IMG/VR virus record: IMGVR_UViG_3300044620_001904
Span: 31,262-95,261 of that record
Direction: 5' to 3' (one strand)
DNA length: 64,000 bases
Source: a virus
Shown here piece after piece: positions 8,447 to 16,234 of this stretch; position 1 is the stretch's first letter; the number at the start of each line of letters is the position of its first letter. A program made the position numbers and the translations under genes. The notes below the pieces were generated by a model. It was not told the origin of the DNA. It did not search any database and was given only the letters and a program-made list of their open reading frames with translations.

Positions 8447-9280
8447 TTAAAATGGACTATAAAACCTATCAGGTTTTTCCATTTTGAACCTGTATTTTTG
8501 ATTTCCAAGTCTTTCTATCATTTTCTTGCCGACCTCAATACCGTTATATACATCCTCTACAACAACATATTCATTTTTAGTATGATAATCATAATATCCT
8601 ATAGAAATATTTATGCAAGAAAAATCAAATAATTCCTTCAGTGCGTATACATCAGTATATGGGTGTGAAAAATAAGTTAACTTAGATGGAAATGATTCAA
8701 CCAAAACTTTATTACATTTTGAAAAAAAATCTGAATCTCTTTCAAAAAGGACTGTACCAAAACATCTTTCGGTTATCATCCAATTTTCAGGGGCATCAAA
8801 CTGAATAGCATACCCTACATTACTAAAAAAAGACACATCGGCTTTCCTTGAGCCGTGACATCCAGTTTCTTCTGAAACAAAAAACGCAGCCTTTAAAAAG
8901 GGTAGTTCTTTTAATAGTTCTAAACACGCATACACGCCACATTTATCATCTCCACCTATCCCTGTCGGATTTCCACTGTTATTGTAAGCTTTTAGTGATA
9001 ATTTATATTCACCTTGAGCATTTAGTTTTTGTTCTTCAACAACATTAATTGTGTCTATGTCATGAACAGTGTCTGTGTGTGATACAACGCAAGGGAAATA
9101 AAAATCATCATCAATATGTCCGCTTGTTTTTGTTGCATAAACATTCATATGATTATCAACCACATAATCAATTTTATTTTCGGCAAGCCAATTTACAATA
9201 AATTGAACCATCCTCTCTTCATTATAGGTTTTTGATGGTACCGATAATACGTCCTTTAATAATTGATAGTTTCTTTCCAT
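8447..9280 (-). CDS. M20-type (PepT-like) zinc aminopeptidase
   Basis: The 277-residue protein carries the metal-site series of M20-family exopeptidases: SHTDTVHD (about residue 88), GIGGDDKCG (about 130), the EE pair in VSEETGCHGS (about 160) and a late histidine in YHTKNEY. These enzymes trim di- or tripeptides. The gene converges on the ClpC-like gene and would complete a protein-to-amino-acid route. A TAAATTTG box (9285-9292) ends 4 nt before the ATG, predicting a leaderless early-type mRNA; an ATATTTAC element overlaps just upstream. It is shorter than host PepT (about 400 aa), so the dimerisation insert is probably reduced. Confidence 0.85.
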   Translation of the reverse strand: MERNYQLLKDVLSVPSKTYNEERMVQFIVNWLAENKIDYVVDNHMNVYATKTSGHIDDDFYFPCVVSHTDTVHDIDTINVVEEQKLNAQGEYKLSLKAYNNSGNPTGIGGDDKCGVYACLELLKELPFLKAAFFVSEETGCHGSRKADVSFFSNVGYAIQFDAPENWMITERCFGTVLFERDSDFFSKCNKVLVESFPSKLTYFSHPYTDVYALKELFDFSCINISIGYYDYHTKNEYVVVEDVYNGIEVGKKMIERLGNQKYRFKMEKPDRFYSPF

Positions 9281-9320
9281 TTCACAAATTTAGTAAATAT
9301 TTGTGACAAAAAAAAGTTTT

Positions 9321-10496
9321 TTATGATGGTGATATAGCTTTTGCCAATTTAGAAGTTTTATCAAAAACTTTTACCGCAGTGCCTAATCCAGGTGTTACAT
9401 TGTTTGCCAAATTCGTAGATTTTTTTTCTATTGCTTTAGAAACTTCTTTAGTCGAATACTTTTCTACACCTTTTTCAGCCGCTTTAACAGCAGTTTTACC
9501 ACTAAGAACCTCCAAATAGCTTATCGCCTTTAAGTAAAAATTCTTTAATCCAATTATCAATTCTCCAAAAATTGGAAGCTTTTCTAAAAAAGAAACAACT
9601 TTTCCAATAGTGTTTTTTAAAACCGATTCGAAATTAAATTTGGAAAAATATTTCATAACCTCAGGATTTCTCTTAACCCACAAAGATAGTTCTTGCAAAG
9701 TAGCAGTTTTTGAAATAGGAATTCGTTCGAATAACCCCCAAATATATTTACCTCCAGGCCCGAAAGTTATTACACCTGCAAGATCTGTCAATATATTGAT
9801 TATATCAAAATTACCTTTGCTTGCTTGATAAACATCCCATGATAACAATATACCCCAAACAATTTCAACGGCGATACCACCACCAAATAAATCAATAATC
9901 ACCTGTGAGGCCGCTCCAACACCTGATGTCATCGCCTCTCTGATTGATCTAAATACATAATCCCAACCTTCCTTTTTAATTGTTTCAACAAATCTATCAA
10001 TTTCATCCTTAGCTTTTGGGGTGGTCTTAACTAAATTATACATTTTGGTATAATCGACCGTATTATAGTCTCTAGCCATTACTGAGTAAAAACTATACCC
10101 TTGAGGACATTTCCAAGTTTTGGCTAGTAAGTTACTATTTAAACATATTTTATTATTTTTAATATCTTTACTTAATGACCCTGAAATTGTAGTACTACAA
10201 GCGTTACAAGGTTGTGACCCCCAACCCTTTTGGGATTTAATTAACTCTAATTGATACCCTAAATAAATTGCCGCTTTCTCAATCCAATCTCGTCTATCTT
10301 TTGCTTTCAGATTTGGAAACCCTTGAGGGTAATTAAAAATTTTTAAATCCTGTTGGGTTGGTTTATATCCGCTATATTTACCTAAGTTAGTTGGTATAAT
10401 TTTTTGATCAGGATTATTTTGAATCGCTTGTTGCTCTAACAGCCCATAAAGACCCAAAATATGGTTTTTTTCAGATTCAGAAATAACTAATTTCAT
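9321..10496 (-). CDS. Virion-type protein with capsid-targeting-like leader and hydrophobic middle
   Basis: The 391-residue protein begins MKLVISESEKNHILGLYGLLEQ, a helical leader ending in LLE that resembles the other leader-bearing proteins here. A Cys pair (NACSTT and KWKCPQG-like region, about 95-140) and a long hydrophobic segment (about 215-260: AASQVIIDLFGGG, VEIVWGILLSW) follow; the C-terminus is Lys-rich. It overlaps the upstream gene's stop by 4 nt (same operon). A packaged protein delivered into the host membrane is a possible role. The family is unknown to me. Confidence 0.75.
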   Translation of the reverse strand: MKLVISESEKNHILGLYGLLEQQAIQNNPDQKIIPTNLGKYSGYKPTQQDLKIFNYPQGFPNLKAKDRRDWIEKAAIYLGYQLELIKSQKGWGSQPCNACSTTISGSLSKDIKNNKICLNSNLLAKTWKCPQGYSFYSVMARDYNTVDYTKMYNLVKTTPKAKDEIDRFVETIKKEGWDYVFRSIREAMTSGVGAASQVIIDLFGGGIAVEIVWGILLSWDVYQASKGNFDIINILTDLAGVITFGPGGKYIWGLFERIPISKTATLQELSLWVKRNPEVMKYFSKFNFESVLKNTIGKVVSFLEKLPIFGELIIGLKNFYLKAISYLEVLSGKTAVKAAEKGVEKYSTKEVSKAIEKKSTNLANNVTPGLGTAVKVFDKTSKLAKAISPS

Positions 10497-11131
10497 TTAT
10501 TACTATATCTCTCTTTAGTGAAAAGAATTAATTTTCTAACAAGATAAACTATTAAAAACGCAATCATTGATACTATCAATGATACTGGAGGTGAAACCTT
10601 CAGATTAAATAAAAAATCAGTTAGTACCGATCCAATTAACCCGAAACTTAACACATTAACCCCTAATATTTTTTGTAAAATAGCACCTACCTTTTGCACC
10701 AAACCACCTTCTATTTGACTTATTGGTGTTTCAAACCTTTCCGTACCAGATGAATAATCTTTTTTAAAAAAGTCACTCCAAAAACCTTCTTTCAATGAAT
10801 CAGATTTAAGTTCACTTTTGATTATTGATTCTACCTCTGAAATAGGCATATCTAATACGTTTCCTCCAAAGAAATTATTAACATTATCAATTATCTTACT
10901 TGGGTTAGAAATTTTCATAAGATCTGAAGTTGAAATAGATTCCACCTTATTTTTAAAACTTTTAAATAAATCCTTTACTGTATTTCCAATGTCTTTTGTA
11001 TAATCATCACCCGGATAAAACATAGAATCCATCGGAGCTTCAGAAATTATAGTTTTATACCCCCCCTTTTTATGCATTTCCAAAATTCTTTTTTTCTCAT
11101 TCTCATTAATTGAGTTGTATGTATTTTTCAT
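10493..11131 (-). CDS. Leader-bearing membrane-associated phage protein
   Basis: The start at 11131 (MKNTYNSINENEKK) is preferred over an upstream one because the ATATTTAT box (11147-11154 on the plus strand) lies 15 nt before it. The N-terminal helix ILEMHKKGGYKTIISE is followed by Ala, matching a T4 prohead-protease-type (I/L)xE/A site. Two C-terminal hydrophobic segments (VLSFGLIGSVLTDFLF and VSLIVSMIAFLIVYLV) are probable membrane helices. It is coupled by overlap to the downstream gene. The function is unknown; an internal virion protein that enters the host envelope is an inference. Confidence 0.75.
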   Translation of the reverse strand: MKNTYNSINENEKKRILEMHKKGGYKTIISEAPMDSMFYPGDDYTKDIGNTVKDLFKSFKNKVESISTSDLMKISNPSKIIDNVNNFFGGNVLDMPISEVESIIKSELKSDSLKEGFWSDFFKKDYSSGTERFETPISQIEGGLVQKVGAILQKILGVNVLSFGLIGSVLTDFLFNLKVSPPVSLIVSMIAFLIVYLVRKLILFTKERYSNK

Positions 11132-11166
11132 AATATTTTTTTTTAAATAAATATATTCAAATTGAA

Positions 11167-11202
11167 AAAACCTCACCTATTAATAAAAAAAGATGAGGTT
11201 TT
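11167..11202. terminator. Bidirectional hairpin terminator
   Basis: The stem AAACCTCA...TGAGGTTT lies between two minus-strand genes. On the minus strand it is followed by TTTT, ending the transcript of the zinc-ribbon protein gene. Confidence 0.7.
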
Positions 11203-11224
11203 ATATCCTTGTGATAAATTTATT

Positions 11225-11956
11225 TTAGCTGAATTGTAAGTCCTCTCCGCACGATGGGCAAAATTTCCAAGATGTTTTTTTTATGGTAGAACCACATTCG
11301 GGACAATATTTTTTCAAATCCTTTGACGAATATACTTTTTCAGATATGGGTAATATTTTCCAATACGATTTTGTACAATAAAAAAATTCAAATTGTTTGT
11401 CTGAAAAACTAAATGATTGATCACTATACGAACCTTTTTCCACTGTTCCCGTTTCAATTTTATCACTAAACGTACTAGTGTTATACGAAAGATTGGTTGT
11501 CGTTCCAATATTTCCTGACATATTTAAACCATTGGTTGTAAAAGTATTAGTATTTCCACCCGTTGTTGTTCCAATATGTGGAAAAACAATATTTTTTGGA
11601 TAAACTAAACTTTCATCATAAAATTCAACTTCAACATCACCGTTATTTTGAATTGCTTGTTTTGCTTGATTTGAATTTTTATCGACCTGATAAGTTTCAA
11701 ATTTAAATTTTTTTGGTTGATCCAAAAATCTTTCAATAAAAACTCTTTGACCTGGTTTTAAAACAATTCCACCATTTGAGATGTAATTTCCGTTTAATTT
11801 GATCTTTGCCAACACCGATATATTTTTCGGGTTAAAAAGCTCAATTTCAAATTCATCGTTGTTTGCCAAATAAACACGATCTGAATTTTGTTTTAATCTT
11901 TGTTTTGATTTTGTAATGTAGGCGCAAGGTGCCGCTGTTTGTGTTTGATAATACAT
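11225..11956 (-). CDS. Phage protein with C-terminal zinc ribbon
   Basis: The 243-residue protein has an N-terminal beta-rich region (residues 1-110; FEIELFNPKNISVLAKIKLN, LKPGQRVFIERFL) and a C-terminal double CxxC zinc ribbon (CPECGSTIKK and FCPSCGEDL). The middle is Thr/Asn/Gly-rich linker. Similar beta plus zinc-ribbon proteins occur in large phages and are often virion-associated. A terminator follows (11167-11202). No leader motif is visible. Confidence 0.75.
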   Translation of the reverse strand: MYYQTQTAAPCAYITKSKQRLKQNSDRVYLANNDEFEIELFNPKNISVLAKIKLNGNYISNGGIVLKPGQRVFIERFLDQPKKFKFETYQVDKNSNQAKQAIQNNGDVEVEFYDESLVYPKNIVFPHIGTTTGGNTNTFTTNGLNMSGNIGTTTNLSYNTSTFSDKIETGTVEKGSYSDQSFSFSDKQFEFFYCTKSYWKILPISEKVYSSKDLKKYCPECGSTIKKTSWKFCPSCGEDLQFS

Positions 11957-12067
11957 AATTTCCTTATTTTTTTAAAAGTTTATTTGAACTCCTTTTTGTT
12001 GGGTTTTAACCAACTCAAATGCCTTTAAGACACAAGGACCTCAATCACAAGGTTTAATTTAAAAATA

Positions 12068-13399
12068 TTAAAATAATGATAAATTGTGAATAGTATTATA
12101 AAAATCCTCCAATGATAACTTTCTAGTTCCTGATTCCAAATTTCCACCATACATTCTAACAACAAGTTTTGCCGTTTCCAAATCAATTTTAAGAATCAAA
12201 AATTGTTTGTTTTTATCGGCCGGAAAATCATACCATTTATTGAATTTATATTTTTTGGTTATTTCATCATAAACCTCTCTTACTTCAGCGATATTGTCCT
12301 CCTCTACTTTATCTAAAGCTTTATCAATATAATAACCAACAGAATTATTAAAACTTTCACTATCAAAATCATCTGCATAAGTTTCATATATATAATCATA
12401 CCAATCTGAAACATCTAATGATTTTCCTATTTTTTTTATTAATTCATAAATTGTCAGATCTTGCGAATCCGTTTTTTCATACAATTTAATCAAATTCCAA
12501 ACTGGCGTTTTATAATTGTAAAAACAGTATTTTTTAAAAAAATTAAACTTTTCATATATATCACAATATTCATCTTTGATTCCTTGTTTAGCCTTTTCGT
12601 TTTTTGCTTGATTATCCAAATAATTGTATTGATAAACAGCGTCATCACCAATGTCAGGGTAAAATTGATCCAAAACTTTTGTGATTTGTTCATTTGTATC
12701 ACCTTCTCCGCCAATTTGTAAATGAGGAGCGATAAATTTTAAAATCGTGTTAATTTTTTCTTTATTTTCATCGTTAAAATAATTTAACAAATAACCATCT
12801 TCCCTCCAAGAATAATCATCCGAAAGATCGTTGAATTCAAAACCCTCACCATAGTTGCTCATAATTAAATCAATCACCCAAATACTATCATCACTCATTT
12901 CAAATGTCTCCAAATAATCTTTAACAGAATCAAATTCCAATTCAACAATTGAATTTCTTGGATTTCCTGCAATATATTTGAAATTTTCAATCATACCATC
13001 CGCATGTTGCATAGTCCAATCAGACAAAGGTTTAACCCCATTTGCAATAGCTTTTAAAGCATAATATGACCCCATGCTAAAAGGATTAACTTTATCCATT
13101 ATCGTATCATAAACAAAAGGATATTTTTTTAATAATTCGGTTAATGATAATTCATTATCTTTAAACGTGAAAATTTGTATAGTATTAACAGAAGGTATAA
13201 ATATTGATATAGAATCATCATAATTAATCCTATCAATTATGAAGTATAAGTCGCCGTTTCTATATTTTCTTGACCACGAATCATAAAAATCTTTACCGCC
13301 GAAATACTTTGCGGAGTTTGCGTCCAAGATTTCCATAAAAATAAAATTATTATTTTCAAAAATAACATTTCTTCCTTCATTTATTTCTTCTTCGGTCAT
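12068..13399 (-). CDS. Hypothetical phage protein, 443 aa
   Basis: A soluble acidic protein with many Tyr/Asp residues and no membrane segment. An ATATTTAT box (13413-13420) lies 13 nt before the ATG, putting it in the late-type class. The region around NGDLYFIIDRINYDDSISI loosely recalls the other proteins at 41.2 and 61.7 kb, which also mix a folded N-terminal half with long Asp/Glu/Tyr helices. I recognise no catalytic motif. Confidence 0.75.
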   Translation of the reverse strand: MTEEEINEGRNVIFENNNFIFMEILDANSAKYFGGKDFYDSWSRKYRNGDLYFIIDRINYDDSISIFIPSVNTIQIFTFKDNELSLTELLKKYPFVYDTIMDKVNPFSMGSYYALKAIANGVKPLSDWTMQHADGMIENFKYIAGNPRNSIVELEFDSVKDYLETFEMSDDSIWVIDLIMSNYGEGFEFNDLSDDYSWREDGYLLNYFNDENKEKINTILKFIAPHLQIGGEGDTNEQITKVLDQFYPDIGDDAVYQYNYLDNQAKNEKAKQGIKDEYCDIYEKFNFFKKYCFYNYKTPVWNLIKLYEKTDSQDLTIYELIKKIGKSLDVSDWYDYIYETYADDFDSESFNNSVGYYIDKALDKVEEDNIAEVREVYDEITKKYKFNKWYDFPADKNKQFLILKIDLETAKLVVRMYGGNLESGTRKLSLEDFYNTIHNLSLF

Positions 13400-13429
13400 A
13401 AAACTTTTTTACATAAATATTAGTTTTTT

Positions 13430-13459
13430 TTGGTTTTTACAAAAACTTTCGTATATTTG
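13430..13459 (+). promoter_or_regulatory. Bacteroidota-type promoter of the tmRNA
   Basis: TTG at 13430-13432, a 19-nt spacer and TATATTTG at 13452-13459: an exact match to the Bacteroidota primary-sigma consensus (TTG, N19, TAnnTTTG), 28 nt upstream of the mature tmRNA 5' end. Confidence 0.8.
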
Positions 13460-13487
13460 TAAAAGAAAACAAGTTCTTTAAAATATT

Positions 13488-13877
13488 GGGCCTATAATTG
13501 GAATCGACTGGCGTAGTTAATTATAAAGAGCGTACCGAGGCTGAGTTAACCTTGTAAAACTGACTTATTAATTAGACGGAAACGTTATCAACAAACTTTC
13601 AGCAGTAGGACTTGTTCGTACTTCTGAAAAAGTAGCAGTAGCCTAAGGCAAACCTACAACGGGTCGGCGTACATTAAACCTTGGAACAGAAGTGCTTGCA
13701 AAGGGTGTGGTTTCTATCCAAAAAGAAACAAGTGGAGGATTAGTTCTCAGTAAACCGAACCACTTTAAAAATAAGGGAATTGTGAAGTTTCGGATTGGTT
13801 AGAAAACCAATGTCCTATGTACGTAGAACTTTATACTTAGTATGAGCAGGACGGGAGTTCGAACCTCCCTAGGTCCA
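13488..13877 (+). ncRNA. ssrA: Transfer-messenger RNA (tmRNA, ssrA) encoded by the phage
   Basis: The ends form a tRNA-like domain: GGGCCTA at 13488 pairs with TAGGTCC (13870-13876); the T-arm is GGGAG-TTCGAAC-CTCCC; AATCGAC follows the acceptor as in other tmRNAs. The resume codon is GGA at 13578, directly after TTAGAC, the equivalent of the E. coli TAGTC determinant. The tag frame 13578-13646 encodes 22 residues (begins GNVINKL, ends VAVA, stop TAA), much longer than the usual 8-10-residue Bacteroidota tag ending in LAA. The discriminator A is followed by CA, so the full CCA must be added by the host. Trans-translation would release stalled ribosomes and tag the peptide. Confidence 0.93.
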
Positions 13878-13883
13878 CATTAA

Positions 13884-13914
13884 AACCTCATTCCTTATCG
13901 GAGTGGGGTTTTTT
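13884..13914. terminator. Bidirectional terminator after tmRNA
   Basis: An 11-bp stem AACCTCATTCC/GGAGTGGGGTT with a 5-nt loop and TTTT on the plus strand. It ends the tmRNA transcript and overlaps the stop codon of the convergent gene. Confidence 0.88.
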
Positions 13915-14218
13915 AATTATTAGATATTCGTTTAGTAAAATAATCAATTAAAGGTTTTTCGTATTTTAAATACGATTCCCAATATGATTGTTCATTACCA
14001 TGCTCGTCAATATCAGGAAAATTTTTACTTTTGATAAATTCTCTCACCGCATCATACATTGCGGTATATGGATCAGCCCCATATATTATTAATTCCTCTA
14101 TATCATCCATTATAGAATCTAATTCTTCTTCATTAAATCTTCTTCTAAACCAAGGATCATAATCTTCACTTATCCCCATCATTTCTCTGATCCTTTGTAT
14201 GTTTTCTTGTAAGTTCAT
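13913..14218 (-). CDS. Small leader-bearing phage protein
   Basis: The start at 14218 gives MNLQENIQRIREMMGISED, 101 residues. It is chosen because the ATATTTAT box (14224-14231) lies 5 nt upstream and an upstream start would run into the terminator of the giant RNA. The leader (IQRIREMMG, then ISE) closely matches that of the protein starting at 33886 (LQRIKLMMG). The rest is acidic and helical, without recognised motifs. Probably a packaged small virion protein. Confidence 0.7.
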   Translation of the reverse strand: MNLQENIQRIREMMGISEDYDPWFRRRFNEEELDSIMDDIEELIIYGADPYTAMYDAVREFIKSKNFPDIDEHGNEQSYWESYLKYEKPLIDYFTKRISNN

Positions 14219-14241
14219 ATGATATAAATATTGTATAAACG

Positions 14242-14271
14242 AAAAAAGGGTCATCACCGAAGCGACAACCC
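14242..14271 (-). terminator. Strong intrinsic terminator of the giant RNA
   Basis: A 10-bp stem GGGTTGTCGC/GTGATGACCC (with compensating G-U pairs) closed by a TTCG tetraloop, followed by six T on the minus strand. Confidence 0.9.
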
Positions 14272-14613
14272 TTATTGGCTATTGGTTTGGTGGTTGGGTT
14301 TCCAATAGACCCAAGTTAATTTGTAGTGAGCAAATAACTCGAATACGTTCGACCACTTGACGGATGCGTTAAATAGAAGGCTAATTCTATTTTTTATTCG
14401 TTTTGCTGAACCCCAAACGAAAAGTGTGGTATCACATCTTCTCACACTATAAAAAGGTGGTCTATTTTTTCTGATTTCACGGGTTGGGGTGTGAAACTAA
14501 TAACAAGACCAAGAACATAAACAAAATACCCCCGAACACTATATTTTTTTTGTTTTTAAAACTCCCTAAAAATTAGGTGGCTTCATCCGATTCCACCGTA
14601 AAAGGGTCACTAG

Positions 14614-14689
14614 TTGCGTCGCTCTGGAGTTGAACCAAATTTATGGAGTGCTTATGAGACACCCGCAGATCCGACCTGCCCGCCCGCAA
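14614..14689 (-). tRNA. tRNA-like domain with CAU anticodon loop embedded in the giant RNA
   Basis: This 76-nt stretch on the minus strand has a D-like arm GCAG-GTCGGAT-CTGC, an anticodon-like arm GGTGT-CTCATAA-GCACT with CAT at the anticodon place, and a T-like arm TTTGG-TTCAACT-CCAGA. The outer helix is only TTGCG/CGCAA with mismatches inside, so it is probably not a normal tRNA. It resembles a decayed methionine tRNA. GOLLD RNAs are known to carry tRNA-like inserts, which fits. Confidence 0.55.
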
Positions 14690-15677
14690 TATGGCTTACG
14701 CTGAGATTACACGTTTTATTGGAAATCTTTTATAGGATTATGGGTTCCCTATGTATCCACCATCTTTTGAATGGTAATTTCCAGTGACGGTTAGTTAGAC
14801 TAACCACTCCTTGAGGTACTAGTTACTCTTTTATTACTCAACTCTCCCCGAGAATGCCTCCCCAGTTAATCCTTGCGAGATTAGAGGTATTTCATAAAAA
14901 TCTCATCAAACTTGCGGTTATCAGAGGCAATGAACGGCTCATTACTATGTAGTCACCTTTCACTAATACCTGACGGACACTTTTGCTCTTTTTTAAAAGT
15001 TGAATTTTAAATCGAAGTTACGTGTTGTGGATTATAGAAGTAGTGGTCCGCCACCGACTTAGTAATCTTTTGAATTACCAAATATCAAACTACTCCTTGA
15101 AGTGTCCCCACCTCCATATTTTAAGATTACTTCAAAAAGAGACTTTGGTAAGTCATCTTTAAGGATAATAGCGACACCACTCGTTCTTTATCATACCTTT
15201 GAGGTTGCCCCTTCGGTTTTAAGTATCCTTTCATATTGGAACTCGTAATAATATTATCGGATAATAACATTTTTTACAAAGTTCCTACGGGTTATTCTTA
15301 TTGGTGTTCCCACCTCAACAGGACGACCCACATCGCCCCATCAATAATCCATTTCCCTACGAAGTTATCCTCGGTACTACAGGTTTATTGATATCCCGCT
15401 TGTGTACTCGAGTTCAAAACAACCGAAGTTATTTCAAACCGCAAACCCCTTACACTTGAGGATTCACTTTATCCCACTTTCGTGGTTTATTTAAGGACTA
15501 TACACAGCCCATTATCGTTTACAAGTTATCATCATCCCGAAGGACTACTTTCACTTGATGGATAATCCATTATTTTAAAGAACATAATTCGAAACATGCT
15601 ACCGACTCGCGTAAATGGTGAGTTTCCTCACACTATTTAGTCGGGTTCACACCAGACCTCCTTTTCGAATTGTTTGA

Positions 15678-15707
15678 CAAAGTTACGAAATTTTTTTCAC
15701 TTGTCAA
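15678..15707 (-). promoter_or_regulatory. Promoter of the giant RNA
   Basis: On the minus strand, TTG (15705-15707), a 19-nt spacer and TAACTTTG (15678-15685) match the host consensus. The predicted start, near 15671, is where the first AATTCG helix begins. Confidence 0.8.
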
Positions 15708-15738
15708 GTTTTTTTTAAATTTTTTTTTCACTCGTTCC

Positions 15739-15789
15739 CCCCACCCTATCGAACTCAAATTAAATAACCTAAAAACTGATAGGGTGGGG
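15739..15789. repeat. 12-bp GC-rich inverted repeat upstream of the giant RNA
   Basis: CCCCACCCTATC (15739-15750) and GATAGGGTGGGG (15778-15789) pair perfectly around a 27-nt AT-rich loop. No T-run follows, so it does not look like a terminator. It lies between the two minus-strand promoters and would form a leader hairpin in the longer transcript. Confidence 0.6.
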
Positions 15790-15807
15790 TGACATCTAAA
15801 TCTTTTA

Positions 15808-15838
15808 CAAAGATAAAACAACTTTTTTAATTTGCCAA
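15808..15838 (-). promoter_or_regulatory. Second upstream promoter, minus strand
   Basis: TTG (15836-15838), a 20-nt spacer and TATCTTTG (15808-15815) on the minus strand. It would give a longer version of the giant RNA that includes the GC-rich leader hairpin. Confidence 0.55.
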
Positions 15839-15996
15839 ATTATTTTTAAAAAAAAATTGGAGAAATTGTTTTTCATTTAAAGAACTAATGTTTGACAAAA
15901 TTAGTGAATTCAAGTAAACAAATCAATTTAAAAATCATATTGACTTGTTAAAAAATGTTAATTATCATTAAACTCACAAATAAACAAACTTAATAT

Positions 15997-16164
15997 ATGA
16001 AAAAACTAATTTATTCTTTGGTGGTGGTTGTAGGACTATCATCTTGCGGTGGTTCTCAAAGTGAAACCACTCAAACTGACTCAACTTCAGTTGATAGTTC
16101 TAAAGTTGATACCACAATTGTAGATACTGTATCAGCAGTAATCAAAAAAGATTCGGTTAAATAA
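15997..16164 (+). CDS. Small lipoprotein
   Basis: A 55-residue protein: MKK, a hydrophobic stretch LIYSLVVVVGLSS, then the lipobox cysteine followed by GGS, a typical Bacteroidota lipoprotein signal. The mature part is Ser/Thr/Asp-rich (SQSETTQTDSTSVDSSK). It probably ends up in the cell envelope and could act in superinfection exclusion, but that is inferred. A terminator follows at 16184-16212. The preceding AT-rich stretch 15840-15996 shows no clear gene. Confidence 0.75.
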   Translation: MKKLIYSLVVVVGLSSCGGSQSETTQTDSTSVDSSKVDTTIVDTVSAVIKKDSVK

Positions 16165-16183
16165 TTTTTTATCTAGAATTTTT

Positions 16184-16212
16184 AAAACCTCACCTAATAA
16201 GTGGGGTTTTTT
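16184..16212 (+). terminator. Intrinsic terminator after the lipoprotein gene
   Basis: AACCTCAC/GTGGGGTT stem with a 7-nt loop followed by a run of six T. Confidence 0.85.
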
Positions 16213-16234
16213 GTTTTTTAATGTATTTATCTGT

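Larger units (their letters stand above)
14242..15671 (-). ncRNA. Giant structured non-coding RNA, GOLLD/ROOL-like candidate
   Basis: About 1.43 kb without a credible ORF, bounded on the minus strand by a consensus promoter (15678-15707) and a perfect terminator (14242-14271). The minus-strand RNA is full of ideal hairpins: GTGAG-GAAA-CTCAC, CCAC-GAAA-GTGG, GGTG-GGAA-CACC, CC-TTCG-GG inside CAAGT/ACTTG, AAATAAC-TTCG-GTTGTTT and GGTTAG/CTAACC. A long-range AATTCG/CGAATT pair closes the first domain over a CCGACT/AGTCGG helix. A 76-nt tRNA-like fold lies inside (14614-14689). Size, ornate loops, neighbouring tmRNA and tRNAs, and phage context fit the GOLLD/ROOL type of RNAs, which assemble into large RNA-only multimers. 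I cannot confirm membership in either family. Confidence 0.82.

Noticed and set aside
12461-12721. ORFs on both strands inside the 443-aa gene
   Set aside because: Shadow frames; Phe/Ile-rich with no start signals.
14242-15671. Group II intron, RNase P RNA or rRNA fragment
   Set aside because: No domain V/VI-like end, no RNase P core motifs and no rRNA-like stretches were found.
15633-15821. Minus-strand 62-codon ORF across the promoter of the giant RNA
   Set aside because: It overlaps both promoter boxes and the first helix of the RNA, is Arg/Cys/Ser-odd in composition and has no start-site signals.
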